Assembly (NCBI RefSeq): GCF_002252475.1
Contig: NZ_NNRK01000029.1
Coordinates: 62,001 to 126,000, forward strand
DNA: 64,000 nt
Reading direction: 5' to 3'
DNA from: Brucella rhizosphaerae
GTDB taxonomy: Bacteria; Pseudomonadota; Alphaproteobacteria; Rhizobiales; Rhizobiaceae
Positions 52,477 to 63,744 of the stretch are shown piece by piece (positions within the stretch are counted from its first letter, which is position 1; every line of letters starts with the position of its first letter). Position numbers and translations under genes: made by a program. The notes beneath the pieces were generated by a model. That model searched no databases. It had not been told where the DNA came from and saw only the letters and a list, made by a program, of their open reading frames with translations.

Positions 52477-52635
52477 TGGTCTCATTCCGACATTTGCATC
52501 CCTCAATGACGGGCGTTAAGCAAATGTCGGAAACTAAATGACCACTAACAAGCTTACGAAACTAATGGATTTTGGGAATTTAGCGTTTGAAACAGCATGT
52601 ATGTCAGTCGGAATTCAAACGTTAAATTCAATCCA
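52475..52635. repeat. Double-palindrome intergenic element, copy 2
   Basis: An outer AGTGGTC/GACCACT pair (52475-52481/52540-52546) surrounds IR1 TTCCGACATTTGC/GCAAATGTCGGAA (52485-52497/52520-52532). IR2, with arms TGGATT..GAATTTAGCGTTTGAA (52566-52591) and the complement at 52612-52635, follows and has the same 4-nt bulge as copy 1 at 16542-16703. The T-A-G of the outer pair overlaps the stop codon of the UspA gene. It encodes nothing. Confidence 0.78.
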
Positions 52636-52672
52636 ACAGAGCTGCTCCAGTCGAGATAGAACCGTCAGAGGC

Positions 52673-53107
52673 TTAGCCCGTCTGGTGACCCGTGGTACTT
52701 TCTATGTCCACGCGGAAAAATACTGGCTCCAGCTTCCTCTGCTCACCGCCACCGGTGATAGTTTTGGTATAGGCAGGCTCCCACCAGGTCGGCTCGTCAG
52801 CCATCATCCTGACGATAGCTGTCTTCTCTTCTTCGCGGGTAATTTCCCGAAAATGACCATTCACCACCACGCTGCGCCATTGGGTGCGCGAAACGATCTG
52901 GTCAAAGAGAATGCAAACGGCAGCATTCTTCCGCATTGCTTCAGTCTTCTGTCCGTCGGTCGTAAATGAATAGAGTGACCCACCACTAAACCGGAAACCG
53001 AGCGGCACAACAAAGGGCCGGTTATTGAGAACATAGCCGAGCCGCCCAATCTGCGTATGCTGGATCATATCGCGGATATCGAGTTCCGACATTTCTTTGA
53101 TTATCAT
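52673..53107 (-). CDS. PPOX-class pyridoxamine-phosphate-oxidase-like flavin protein
   Basis: This 144-residue split-barrel protein begins [20 protein letters not shown] and contains [20 protein letters not shown] (about 22-41) with [13 protein letters not shown], typical of small PPOX-like flavin-binding proteins (related to NimA). These bind FMN, and the function of most is unknown. It lies between a repeat element and the PhzF gene, both unrelated. Length is normal for the class. Confidence 0.88.
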   Translation of the reverse strand: MIIKEMSELDIRDMIQHTQIGRLGYVLNNRPFVVPLGFRFSGGSLYSFTTDGQKTEAMRKNAAVCILFDQIVSRTQWRSVVVNGHFREITREEEKTAIVRMMADEPTWWEPAYTKTITGGGEQRKLEPVFFRVDIESTTGHQTG

Positions 53108-53250
53108 TGCAAACGTCCCTCATTCAGCTGGCTGCTGCATAGTTTAAGCTGTCAGAGCGATCTTAGTGCTCCCAATAGGGTGCATGGCGCTCAACTGCTA
53201 AACTACTATAGGGCGGCGATTGCGCTTTGACTGCAATCAAAACAAGAAAA

Positions 53251-54177
53251 TCAGACGAATAGACGCCCTTCGGCAATTTTGACTGCCGTGCCACCAATGC
53301 GCGCGCCTGTCAGCACCTGTTTGGACACATCAAGCTCAAGACGGATACGCGATGGGCGCCCCATCTCCATGCCCTGCTCAATCCACCATTGCGAACTGCC
53401 ATCAACCGGCTTGTCCTTAGCCAGAATCATACCGGCAAAGGCTGCGGCGGCTGAGCCTGTCGCTGGATCTTCATAAACATTTGCCCCTGTCACGAACATG
53501 CGCGCATGATAATTGCTGTCAAACAAGATGGTCTCGCGGCAATAAACATAGATCGGCAAAGGACGCTCAGCGACATGAGGCAAGCTTTCGCTGACATAAA
53601 CAGGATCGATCGAGACTTTTGCCGCGGCAATCAGATTATGCACCGGAACCAGAAGATAGGGCGTGCCTGCACTCCAAATGGCGGGAACATGATTCTCGAA
53701 ACCGATTTCATGTGTACCCAGTCCGATCGCAGCTGCGGCTTCCTCTTTCTCGATCTTGATATCGAGTTTTTCCGGCAATCGTGGCAGATCAAATTCGGCA
53801 AAAGCGCTATTGTCGCCCAGAATGACCCCACAGCGAACCACGCCGACCTTTTCTTCAAGTGTTACAAGCCGATCCGTCTCATCGCCCGTTTTGCGATGTC
53901 GCGCCAATGATACGGCAGCTCCCACCGTTGGATGCCCGGCAAACGGAAGTTCGTAGTCAGGTGTGAAAATACGCACAGCAGCTTCGTGCATCGGATTTTC
54001 GGGCGGAAAGATGAAAACCGTTTCCGACAGATTAAACTCGCGCGCAATGGCCTGCATGCGGGCATCCGTCAGCCCTTCACTATCGTGAACAACAGCCAAT
54101 GGATTTCCAGCCAGAGCCTTATCGGCGAAAACGTCGAAAATCTCATAATACCGGCCGGCACTGGCAGCTTCGGTCAT
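53251..54177 (-). CDS. PhzF-family isomerase/epimerase-like protein
   Basis: This 308-residue protein has two similar halves with the PhzF/DapF-like fold. It shows [15 protein letters not shown] (about 16-30), the catalytic Glu52 in [10 protein letters not shown], and later [13 protein letters not shown] (about 237-249), the GxxGSA-like strand-helix motif. The family isomerises trans-2,3-dihydro-3-hydroxyanthranilate in phenazine synthesis, but most genomic members act on unknown small molecules. No phenazine genes are nearby, so the role is open. Confidence 0.92.
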   Translation of the reverse strand: MTEAASAGRYYEIFDVFADKALAGNPLAVVHDSEGLTDARMQAIAREFNLSETVFIFPPENPMHEAAVRIFTPDYELPFAGHPTVGAAVSLARHRKTGDETDRLVTLEEKVGVVRCGVILGDNSAFAEFDLPRLPEKLDIKIEKEEAAAAIGLGTHEIGFENHVPAIWSAGTPYLLVPVHNLIAAAKVSIDPVYVSESLPHVAERPLPIYVYCRETILFDSNYHARMFVTGANVYEDPATGSAAAAFAGMILAKDKPVDGSSQWWIEQGMEMGRPSRIRLELDVSKQVLTGARIGGTAVKIAEGRLFV

Positions 54178-54260
54178 CTTTCAAGTCTCCCTCACATCAG
54201 TCGATGAACAGCACGCGAGCATAGCCAATTTCGCGGCGCTGTCATCTGTCAGAACCAACC

Positions 54261-54974
54261 TCAATGTTGATTATTAAAATGCCAGTCTGCAAATGCGCGA
54301 ACATAAGAAGGCGTCGCCTCGCCCATGGCCCCTGCTCGCGTCACCGGAATGATCTCGGAAAGTTCCGGTTCAGCCTGTTTGGCAATATTATCTTCAATCC
54401 GTTTGAGCAATTCAGCAGTCGACACATCAAAATGGTAGCGCCGGAAAAGCGCAATGCTGCCATCAGCCGTCACAAGATGGGTTTTCGCCTCGGCCTTTGC
54501 TGCGCGAAGATCCATTCCCGTCTCTTCAAAAACCTCGCGCGCCATGTCTGCATCATAGTCTGCCCGGTCGCCGACAATATCGTGATCATCGATAGAGCCG
54601 GCCGGGAAGTAAACACGACCCGCCACAGCATTATGCGCACTCATACGCGCTGCAATCAGGTGTCCCTCGGCAGAGACCATGATGCCGACACCAAAAACGT
54701 GCCAGGGCTTTTCAGAAACACGGTCATCGCGCCAGTACATCAGTGTTGCAAAGCTGGTACGTCTGAAACTGGCTTGAAACAAATGACCATCAAGATGGGC
54801 TTCCGGTGCCAGATAAATCTCGCCATCGAAAAGTGTTGAATTGGCAGCAATCGCCTTTTCCCAGTTTGCAGCGATGGCCGGCTTGTTGTCTTCAGTATAG
54901 GAAAGAGGGCCAGGCAGAACCCGGACATCGACACGATCAATTTGATAGACCGTGTTTGCTTTCACGTGCTGCAT
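54261..54974 (-). CDS. Nudix hydrolase
   Basis: The product is 237 residues from the ATG complementary to 54972-54974 (MQHVKANTVYQIDRVDVRVL), with GAGG eight bases upstream; an ATG at 54986 two bases after the upstream stop is the alternative. The Nudix box is around residues 150-175 (ADMAREVFEETGMDL, giving REVxEExG). The N-terminal 130 residues match the extended Nudix members that act on nucleoside diphosphate compounds. It follows the EEP nuclease-like gene closely and is probably translated from the same mRNA; substrate unknown. Confidence 0.88.
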   Translation of the reverse strand: MQHVKANTVYQIDRVDVRVLPGPLSYTEDNKPAIAANWEKAIAANSTLFDGEIYLAPEAHLDGHLFQASFRRTSFATLMYWRDDRVSEKPWHVFGVGIMVSAEGHLIAARMSAHNAVAGRVYFPAGSIDDHDIVGDRADYDADMAREVFEETGMDLRAAKAEAKTHLVTADGSIALFRRYHFDVSTAELLKRIEDNIAKQAEPELSEIIPVTRAGAMGEATPSYVRAFADWHFNNQH

Positions 54975-54988
54975 AAGCTGCCTCATTT

Positions 54989-56098
54989 TCAAACGACGTT
55001 CAACGTCACCGCCACGGGACAATGGTCACTGGCCTTGGGCCGGTCCCATCCGGCACGTGGATAGCGCTCAACATCTTGTCCCGGCGGGAAAACGGTGCGC
55101 CACGGCTGTCCACGACGAATGATCTGCGGAATGGCACTCTCGTTCTTGTTCGCAAAGGACGGTGAAGCCAGAATATAATCGAGCTGGCAAAGGTGGCGCT
55201 CCTGCGGCCCACGTGTGTGATAGAGGGTCCAGCGATCCATAACCGGGCGACGCTCAACCAGATTAACGGCAAAGCCATCATTCAGCAGCGTATCAAGCGC
55301 GCTGGTTTCCTCGGTAAATGGGTTGAACTGATACCCGTTCCACTCGTCACCTTCGATGATGATTCGTTCGCGGTAATCATTAAAATCACCACAGATAAGC
55401 CAGCGTTTATCCGCTGTCTGCCCTGCCCCGAACTTGTCTTCGATAATACGTCGAATAGCGCGCGTCTCGGCCTGCCGTACGGGTAGAGACGCGGTGCGCC
55501 CATCAAAACCGTTGCGTGCCCCGCCCATAGATTTCAGATGGACCACAAACAACGACAAAGGCTTGCCACCAATTCGCATATCAAGATTAAGACAATCACG
55601 CTTGAAGATACGATCATTTGGCTCCAGCCCCAACTCGGCCAGCACTGGCTGATAGAGCCCCAGATCGTTATAGGTCAGGTGTGCGTGGCTCGTGACCTGA
55701 GTGATCTCGATAGGCTGACCATCGCGAGTCGTATCGCGCGCCATAACCGCCACATCGATGCCGCGACTATCATTGCCATCGATCAGATATTTGTTGCGAT
55801 AGCCCTGGCCAATCATCTTGAAAAGATAGCCATATTCAAAGGCATTCAGCGCCGCGAGATTGTCGACTTCCTGCAAACAAAGAATGTCCGCGCGGGCTTC
55901 GGCGATAGCTAGCGCCGTCATCTGGCGGGTATCATCCGCATGGGCGACAGCACGCGCCTGCTCCAGCAAACGATATTGCGTTTCATCGCCAATTTCGAAT
56001 AATTTGAGCGAACGATCCTGATGCAATTCATTGCGGAAGCCGGAGAAATCAAACCGGCGCATCAGATTTTCGACATTAAATGTGGCTATCGTGATCAT
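54989..56098 (-). CDS. Endonuclease/exonuclease/phosphatase-family protein
   Basis: This 369-residue metal-dependent phosphoesterase opens MITIATFNVENLMRRFDFSG. It has LCLQEVDNLAAL (about 71-82, Glu metal ligand), ICGDFNDYRERI (about 240-251, Asp and Asn of the active site) and SDHCPVAVTL at the end (Asp-His pair). No signal peptide is visible, so it acts in the cytoplasm. The family covers DNA exonucleases, sphingomyelinases and phosphatases; this one is unassigned. It is probably co-transcribed with the Nudix gene. Confidence 0.92.
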   Translation of the reverse strand: MITIATFNVENLMRRFDFSGFRNELHQDRSLKLFEIGDETQYRLLEQARAVAHADDTRQMTALAIAEARADILCLQEVDNLAALNAFEYGYLFKMIGQGYRNKYLIDGNDSRGIDVAVMARDTTRDGQPIEITQVTSHAHLTYNDLGLYQPVLAELGLEPNDRIFKRDCLNLDMRIGGKPLSLFVVHLKSMGGARNGFDGRTASLPVRQAETRAIRRIIEDKFGAGQTADKRWLICGDFNDYRERIIIEGDEWNGYQFNPFTEETSALDTLLNDGFAVNLVERRPVMDRWTLYHTRGPQERHLCQLDYILASPSFANKNESAIPQIIRRGQPWRTVFPPGQDVERYPRAGWDRPKASDHCPVAVTLNVV

Positions 56099-56216
56099 GC
56101 CTGCGCAATCTCGCGACTTGCGTTATGATTGGCAAGAGCTTCTTTTCAAAATTTGGTGCACTTGGTGATTTTCAGCCGAACAATCCCCATATGAAGAGAA
56201 GCAACGAGGACAGGAA

Positions 56217-56639
56217 ATGATGTTGGGTAAGATTTGGCGTCTCGCACTTTGCTCGGGCCTGTTTGCAGCAAGCCTCGTAGGCAGCGCTGCGGCGATTGAG
56301 CTGCGGAAAACACCCTATCTGCCATCCTTGCAGCCCAGCAAGCCGCCGATCATGGGGTCAATGCCGCGGTCTTATCAGCCACAAGCCGGATCAGGCAAAT
56401 GCTATGGCGTGGGTTGCCGTGACAGTGGCAATTATATTTCGCGCGAAGGCATCCCGATCTATAAAAACGGCGATCCGCTTCAGGTCCGCCCTTCGAACCG
56501 CAAGCCGGTGACGACTTTCGGACCAAGCAGCAACCATATCCAGTGGTGCTCCAATCGCTATCGCAGCTACCGCACCTCAGACAACACCTATCAGCCACTG
56601 GCAGGACCGCGTTCAGGCTGCAATTCGCCATTCCAATAA
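56217..56639 (+). CDS. BA14K-family small secreted protein
   Basis: This 140-residue protein has a signal peptide (MLGKIWRLALCSGLFAASLV, cut after AAA near residue 26) and a mature basic, Ser/Pro/Tyr-rich part. The C-terminal WCSNRYRSYRTSDNTYQPLA with a following Cys matches the BA14K repeat (WC-x2-RYRSY). In Brucella the family protein is an immunoreactive lectin-like surface protein. The start is one of two adjacent ATGs at 56217 or 56220 behind AGGA. The gene is monocistronic and ends at a terminator. Confidence 0.87.
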   Translation: MMLGKIWRLALCSGLFAASLVGSAAAIELRKTPYLPSLQPSKPPIMGSMPRSYQPQAGSGKCYGVGCRDSGNYISREGIPIYKNGDPLQVRPSNRKPVTTFGPSSNHIQWCSNRYRSYRTSDNTYQPLAGPRSGCNSPFQ

Positions 56640-56646
56640 AACAAAA

Positions 56647-56667
56647 AAGCCGGGCAATGCCCGGCTT
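56647..56667. terminator. Convergent terminator between BA14K gene and aminotransferase gene
   Basis: The stem AAGCCGGGC/GCCCGGCTT (56647-56655/56659-56667) has a 3-nt loop, a run of A on the left (T on the minus strand) and CTGTTTGTTT on the right. Confidence 0.9.
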
Positions 56668-56678
56668 CTGTTTGTTTA

Positions 56679-57911
56679 TTACGCAGCTTCCGATTTGGAA
56701 TGCGTTCGGATCAGACGACCAAGGCGCATGATACCTTCATCAATCATTTCATCATTAGCGCATGAATAGCTCAGACGCAGTGTGTTCGCGCCTGTACCAT
56801 CGGCAAAAAATGCCTTGCCCGGAACGAAAGCAACTTTTTCGCTTTCAATCGATGCTGCGAGCAATGCTGCACCATCCATACCCTTGGGCAACGTAACCCA
56901 GATAAACATACCACCCTCTGGCTTGGTCCAGTCCGTGCCTTCAGGCATATATTTGGCCAAAGCTTCGAGCATCTTGTCACGGCGATGTTTATAAACGCCA
57001 TGAAGCTTCGCAACCTGGCTGTCAAAGCCGCGCGATGCCACATGGTAGATAGCAATCTGGTTGATCGTGGACGAATGCAGATCAGCAGCCTGCTTCATCA
57101 AAACCAGCTTGCGGATAACTGACTGCGAGGCAACTACATATCCAACGCGCAGGCCCGGTGCCAGCGTCTTGGAGAAAGAGCCGCAATAGATGGTGCGGGT
57201 CTTTTCGATGTCGCCACCATTGCGCGCGATATCAAGCGACAGGATCGGCGAAATCGCCTCGCCATTGTAACGCAGATACTGATAAGCGGCATCTTCGATG
57301 ATCGGAACATTAAGCTCATCCGCATCGGCCAACAGCTTCTCGCGGCCTGCAAGATCAACGGTTTCACCGGTAGGATTGCTGAAGTCTGCTGAAAGATACG
57401 CAAACTTGACCTGACCGCCTGCCTTTTCAGCAACCTGCTGATAGGACACAGGCGTGCGATTACCATTCATTGAAAGAATATCGTAGGTCGGCTCATAGGC
57501 ATTGAATGCCTGCAATGCACCAAGATAGGTTGGAGCCGTTACCAGCGCCGTGTCATTTGGTGAAATGAACAGCTTGCCGAGATAATCGAGCGCCTGCTGT
57601 GAACCGGAAGTGATAAAAACATTATCTTCCGTGCAAGGAATACCGATCTTGGCAAGCTCGCTCACCAACCATGTGCGCAGCGGTTTATAGCCTTCCGACA
57701 CTGAATATTGCAGAGCAGCATTCGCTTCAGGTCCGCCAAAGATATCCTTATAAGCGGTCTGGAATTCGTCATGCGGAAACAACGCCGGATCGGGAATACC
57801 ACCAGCAAAGGAAATAATATCCGGACGCTCCAGCAATTTCAGAAGTTCACGGATTTCCGAAGCGCGCATACGTTTCGAGCGCGTTGCAAATACAGTTTCC
57901 CAGTCCAGCAC
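56679..57911 (-). CDS. PLP-dependent aminotransferase, 2-aminoadipate/LysN type
   Basis: I start at GTG complementary to 57909-57911 (VLDWETVFATRSKRM) because GAGGAG lies seven bases upstream, giving 410 residues; the frame to 57992 has no ribosome site. It is a fold type I enzyme with SFAGGIPDPALFP (about 29-41), SGSQQALDYLGKLF and the PLP lysine in GSFSKTLAPGLRVGYV (about 235-250). It has no N-terminal GntR domain. The family takes part in amino acid transamination (2-aminoadipate, aromatic or branched-chain substrates). The next gene upstream on the same strand is ilvC, about 440 nt away. Confidence 0.9.
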   Translation of the reverse strand: MLDWETVFATRSKRMRASEIRELLKLLERPDIISFAGGIPDPALFPHDEFQTAYKDIFGGPEANAALQYSVSEGYKPLRTWLVSELAKIGIPCTEDNVFITSGSQQALDYLGKLFISPNDTALVTAPTYLGALQAFNAYEPTYDILSMNGNRTPVSYQQVAEKAGGQVKFAYLSADFSNPTGETVDLAGREKLLADADELNVPIIEDAAYQYLRYNGEAISPILSLDIARNGGDIEKTRTIYCGSFSKTLAPGLRVGYVVASQSVIRKLVLMKQAADLHSSTINQIAIYHVASRGFDSQVAKLHGVYKHRRDKMLEALAKYMPEGTDWTKPEGGMFIWVTLPKGMDGAALLAASIESEKVAFVPGKAFFADGTGANTLRLSYSCANDEMIDEGIMRLGRLIRTHSKSEAA

Positions 57912-58147
57912 GGGAAATCTCCTCAATTCGTTTGAAGGCGAAGCCTCCTCAAACTTCACCAGATAAGGGTGAAGCGATAGCGCAATTTTCAACCAACGAG
58001 AACACCTCTTTCCATGCTTAGATGGAATAAAGATATTCAGAATTGTTTTGGCTCAAGCGCGCACAAAACATAAATTCTTGAAGCCATTGACGATCTTTTC
58101 GTGCGTTAGACACTAACCGCATCAAGTTACGTCATTGCCATGTACTA

Positions 58148-58274
58148 AAGGGGCGCAAGAAACGCCCCTTGTGTTCTTGATCGCAGAGCATCGAAAATCT
58201 GGTGAGATTCAGGTCTCTGGCCGATGCATCTATCTTAAAGTCAGAGCGACCTTTGTGCGCCCCTTGGGGCGCAC
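58148..58274 (-). terminator. Two stem-loops in the ilvC 3' region
   Basis: Between ilvC and the aminotransferase gene lie GTGCGCCCCT/TGGGGCGCAC, a near-perfect 20-nt palindrome (58255-58274), and AAGGGGCG/CGCCCCTT (58148-58155/58163-58170). The latter is followed by TTTAGT on the minus strand and is the likelier terminator. A third, AT-rich hairpin (AAATGG/CCATTT) lies at about 58289-58322. No gene is seen in 57912-58354. Confidence 0.6.
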
Positions 58275-58354
58275 GGAGCTTCTATAAGAAAATGGTGTTT
58301 TGTGAGAAACAAAGCGCCATTTGCAGACAGCCAGAGCCTGAATATCGCAGATTT

Positions 58355-60083
<1,729 letters not shown>

Positions 60084-60183
60084 GGATCAATCCCTCCACC
60101 TTGTACCGTACGGTACGGTTCCGTTTATTAATCCTTGCTTGGGCGACCGTCAAGCAGGATTTTTTCCAGCCCTTGAAGATTTC

Positions 60184-60240
60184 CGAAAAGCCCCAGAAAA
60201 GTGTGAAATAGTTTTCGGGAGGAACGCGCGTGACAACTAG
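60184..60240. repeat. Dispersed palindromic repeat, family A (partial copy)
   Basis: CCGAAAAG, AGAAAAGTGTGAAATAGTTT, TCGGGAGGAACGCGCGTGAC match the first half of the copy at 28803-28915. The second half is missing or diverged. It lies in the 388-nt gap upstream of the TetR gene. The rest of this gap holds only the kup terminator. Confidence 0.6.
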
Positions 60241-60401
60241 AGGATAATCCGAACGGAATGAAACGAGCATCGATAAGATTATGCTTCAAATAAAAAGCCG
60301 GAGCGCCGATCTGATTGAATCGAACCAAAACGTAATCTGGAAATATGATCCACGAGCTATCCCCTTCACCGTCGTAAAAAAAGACAGCCAATTCAAAAAG
60401 A

Positions 60402-60441
60402 AAGGGCGTCTTCCGGAATCAAATTCTCAGAAGACGCCCTT
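60402..60441 (-). terminator. Terminator of kup
   Basis: A 12-bp perfect stem AAGGGCGTCTTC/GAAGACGCCCTT (60402-60413/60430-60441) is followed on the minus strand by TCTTTTTG, 31 nt after the kup stop. Confidence 0.9.
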
Positions 60442-60471
60442 CAGAAATTTAAGAATAGTCAGCTCGCAACC

Positions 60472-62451
60472 TTAGAGATTTACCTGTGTTCCGATCTCCA
60501 CCACGCGTCCCGTTGGTATCTGGAAATATTCAGTGGCATCGGATGCAGTCCGTGCAAGCAGGATAAAGAGCTTATCCTGCCATAAAGGCAAACCAGAATG
60601 TGCCGATGCCTTCAACCAACGGCGCGACAGGAAGAAAGATGTCGTCATGATATCAAACTTCCAGCCAAGCTTTCGGCAAAGGCCCAGCGCACGCGGAATA
60701 TTAGGCTGCTGCATGTAACCAAAGGTCAGCGTGACCTGCATAAAGCGCTCGTTATATTGCGAGACACGTGCACGATCCGCACTCGAAACCCACGGCTTGG
60801 AAGCTGTGACAACGGTCAGGATCACGTTGTTCTGGTGCAAAACCTTATAGTGCTTGAGGCTGTGCATAAGTGCTGTTGGCGCACTTTTTGGATCGCCCGT
60901 GAGAAACACTGCCGTTCCCGGAACAATGGTTGGCGGACGCTTGGTCATCTGTTCAACAATGAGATCAAGCGGCACTTCTGCCTTGCGTGTCTTCTGGACG
61001 AGATGGCGCGTGCCACGCACCCAGGTCCACATGATGATCACCAGAATAAGCGCGAAGGTGATGGATGCCCAACCGCCTTCATGCACCTTGATGATATTGG
61101 CGCTGAAGAACATGATATCGATGACGAGGAAGCCAAGGATCAACGGTGCCGCACGGCTGACACGCCAGTTCCAGATGCGTGTCATGACGAAGTAAAGAAG
61201 CCCGGTCGTGACCAGCATGTTGCCGGTCACCGCGATACCATAAGCGGACGCTAGATTGTTGGACTTCTCGAAACCAAGCACCAGAATGATAACGGTGAGG
61301 CCCAGCAGGAGATTGACGCGTGGAATATAAATCTGCCCGTGCAGTTTCTCCGAAGTGTGCTGGATTTCAAGACGCGGCAAAATGTTAAGCTGTACGGCCT
61401 GACGAGCCACGGAAAACGCACCACTGATAACGGCCTGACTGGCGATCACAGTTGCAGCCGTTGCCAGCAGCACCATTGGCCATAGCGCAAATTCAGGCAT
61501 CATCTGGAAGAACGGCAATGCTGCGGCTTCACCATGCGAAAGCACGAATGCTGCCTGACCAAAATAATTGAGCAGCAGACATGGAAACACGATCCACAAC
61601 CACGCCCGTACAATCGGCTTGCGTCCAAAATGACCAAGGTCGGCATAAAGCGCTTCGGCACCCGTCATAGCGAGGAAAACCGCGCCTACGGTGATGAACG
61701 CAACACCAGGACTGACCACAAGAAACCGCAGAGCATAATAAGGATTGAGCGCTGCCATCACTGTTGGGTCGTCAAAAATATGCCAAAGACCCGACGCACC
61801 AAGCGCCAGAAACCAGACTGCCATGATCGGTCCAAAGACAATAGCAACCTTGCCTGTCCCGTACTTCTGAATAGAGAACAGAACAACAAGAATAACCACC
61901 GTGATGGGCACCACAAACGGCGTCATGTGTGGCGCAACAATCTGCACGCCTTCAACGGCCGACAGCACAGAAATCGCTGGCGTAATGACTGCGTCGCCAA
62001 AAAACAGGGCCGCGCCACAAATACCGGCTGCCAGAATGATGTCGGGCCGCCCCTTCAGGGCAGCCCGTACCAATGCCATCAGAGAGAGAATGCCGCCTTC
62101 GCCATTATTGTCGGCGCGCAGCACAAAGATCACATATTTGACCGTGACAACAAGCAAAAGCGCCCAGAAAATAAGTGAAACAACACCCAGAATATCGCTT
62201 CTCGAGAGAAACCCATCAGAGGTCGCCGCATGCAACGCTTCACGAAAAGCGTAGATCGGGCTCGTGCCGATATCGCCATAGACGACGCCAAGCGCACCAA
62301 GAACGAGCGTCTTCATGCTGTCTTGGGAATGTTCGTTTTCTTCCGAAATCATCGCGTTTTCAGGAGAAATGCCAACGGGCAGCGTGTTCTGAGAACCCGC
62401 CAGCGCATCTCCTGCGTCTGACGCATTCTTATCTGGTTGCTCGCTGCTCAT
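60472..62451 (-). CDS. kup: Kup-family potassium uptake protein
   Basis: This 659-residue protein has an N-terminal acidic, Asn/Ser-rich tail (about 45 residues). Twelve membrane helices (about 45-460) follow, with LGALGVVYGDIGTSPIYAFR (about 51-70, the family signature) and GEGGILSLMALVRAA. A C-terminal cytoplasmic domain begins with GTAVFLTGDP (about 520-535). The family co-transports potassium with protons. It follows pdxJ on the same strand, separated by a 334-nt gap with a terminator-like hairpin. The start is ATG 62451, with GAGG at 11 nt. Confidence 0.95.
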   Translation of the reverse strand: MSSEQPDKNASDAGDALAGSQNTLPVGISPENAMISEENEHSQDSMKTLVLGALGVVYGDIGTSPIYAFREALHAATSDGFLSRSDILGVVSLIFWALLLVVTVKYVIFVLRADNNGEGGILSLMALVRAALKGRPDIILAAGICGAALFFGDAVITPAISVLSAVEGVQIVAPHMTPFVVPITVVILVVLFSIQKYGTGKVAIVFGPIMAVWFLALGASGLWHIFDDPTVMAALNPYYALRFLVVSPGVAFITVGAVFLAMTGAEALYADLGHFGRKPIVRAWLWIVFPCLLLNYFGQAAFVLSHGEAAALPFFQMMPEFALWPMVLLATAATVIASQAVISGAFSVARQAVQLNILPRLEIQHTSEKLHGQIYIPRVNLLLGLTVIILVLGFEKSNNLASAYGIAVTGNMLVTTGLLYFVMTRIWNWRVSRAAPLILGFLVIDIMFFSANIIKVHEGGWASITFALILVIIMWTWVRGTRHLVQKTRKAEVPLDLIVEQMTKRPPTIVPGTAVFLTGDPKSAPTALMHSLKHYKVLHQNNVILTVVTASKPWVSSADRARVSQYNERFMQVTLTFGYMQQPNIPRALGLCRKLGWKFDIMTTSFFLSRRWLKASAHSGLPLWQDKLFILLARTASDATEYFQIPTGRVVEIGTQVNL

Positions 62452-62785
62452 ATGCAGACACCTCGCAAGGTCGTAAGTATCGGGATGGAATTTCAGAGCG
62501 CGTAGGTGTTAGGGAATACATGATCACTGTAAAAGGTTCCCACACCAGTTGGGAACTACCCATAGGCCTGAAGTATCAAAATTAAACTCTTTATAGAAAA
62601 GCAAGCTGAACCGACGTGGTAACGCGGAACGCGAACTGCGGAAAACTTCATGTATGCTTCCCTCAAACAATCCAGCGCGCCCCCAGCGCATGTATATCAG
62701 GCGGGCGGTCTATATCTTGTTACGCCCGCGCACAAATGCAGAATTCGCAGGGCTTCTCTCTAAGCCATGCGCTCTATGCACTACC
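62452..62785. other. 334-nt gap between pdxJ and kup with a terminator-like stem-loop
   Basis: On the minus strand GTTCCCA/TGGGAAC (62556-62550/62542-62536) is followed by CTTTT, a short terminator that could end the pdxJ transcript about 230 nt after its stop. Nothing else is seen; the remainder should hold the kup promoter. Confidence 0.55.
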
Positions 62786-63526
62786 TTATCCGGCAAGTGC
62801 ACCGATATAGCGGCTCACAGTGACAGGCATGCCATACATCAAAGCATCAGCCGTAAGACCATGCCCGATGGATACTTCACTGAGCTGCGGCACATGTTTG
62901 ACCAGCGCTGGCAGATTTTCAACTGTCAGATCATGCCCTGCATTGACTGCAAGCCCCAATGCGGTTGCGGCAGCTGCTGCCTTGCCAAGACGTTCCAGCT
63001 CGCGTTTTGCAGCGGCGGGGTCATCATAGGTCGCGCCGTATGGGCCGGTATAGAGCTCAACCCGGTCTGCACCAATGGCCTTTGCCTTGTCATAACCAAG
63101 CGGGTCCGGATCGGCGAAAAGCGAAACACGCATACCGTTTGACTTCAAACGCCGGATAATTGGAGCAAGAAAATCAGACTTGGTTTCAAAGTCCCAACCA
63201 TGATCAGATGTTGCCTGCATCGGATCATCGGGCACCAATGTCACTTGCTCCGGCTGATGCTTTTCCACGAGCTCAAGAAAGGCTTCGGTTGGAAAACCTT
63301 CAATATTAAACTCAGCCTGCGGATATTCATCGTCGATCAAAGCACGCAGATCGCCAAGATCGGAAAAACGGATGTGTCGCTGATCAGGGCGCGGGTGCAC
63401 GGTCAACCCTGCGGCCCCAGCTGCAAGGGCTGCGCGCCCAAGCCCGGTTACACTTGGCCACGGCAGATCGCGCCGATTACGCAACATCGCTATGGCGTTG
63501 AGATTGACGGACAGTTTTGCAGGCAT
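62786..63526 (-). CDS. pdxJ: Pyridoxine 5'-phosphate synthase
   Basis: The product is 246 residues from the ATG complementary to 63524-63526 ([19 protein letters not shown]); GAGGGAG lies upstream and the longer frame to 63724 is promoter DNA. It is a TIM barrel with [10 protein letters not shown] (about 8-17, substrate loop), [14 protein letters not shown] (about 38-51, Arg and His of the active site) and [10 protein letters not shown] near 195, then [13 protein letters not shown]. It joins 1-deoxyxylulose 5-phosphate and 3-amino-2-oxopropyl phosphate to make pyridoxine 5'-phosphate. Divergent from the next gene. Confidence 0.96.
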   Translation of the reverse strand: MPAKLSVNLNAIAMLRNRRDLPWPSVTGLGRAALAAGAAGLTVHPRPDQRHIRFSDLGDLRALIDDEYPQAEFNIEGFPTEAFLELVEKHQPEQVTLVPDDPMQATSDHGWDFETKSDFLAPIIRRLKSNGMRVSLFADPDPLGYDKAKAIGADRVELYTGPYGATYDDPAAAKRELERLGKAAAAATALGLAVNAGHDLTVENLPALVKHVPQLSEVSIGHGLTADALMYGMPVTVSRYIGALAG

Positions 63527-63744
63527 AGAGCTTCGCTCCCTCAAATCAGGATATGGCTTTATATCGCCTGCTGGTAAAAAATGTGAGTGTTTTCCGGTCG
63601 CACCCCGCACGCAATCCCCAACAGCTATCATCGCTGTAATTTTCGCAACGATATCGCAACTTTTGAGCACCCAAAAGCGTTTGAACACCAGAAACAAAAC
63701 ATGACGTTCGGTCAAACAGAACATTCAGGAAGTGGAGGTCCCCG

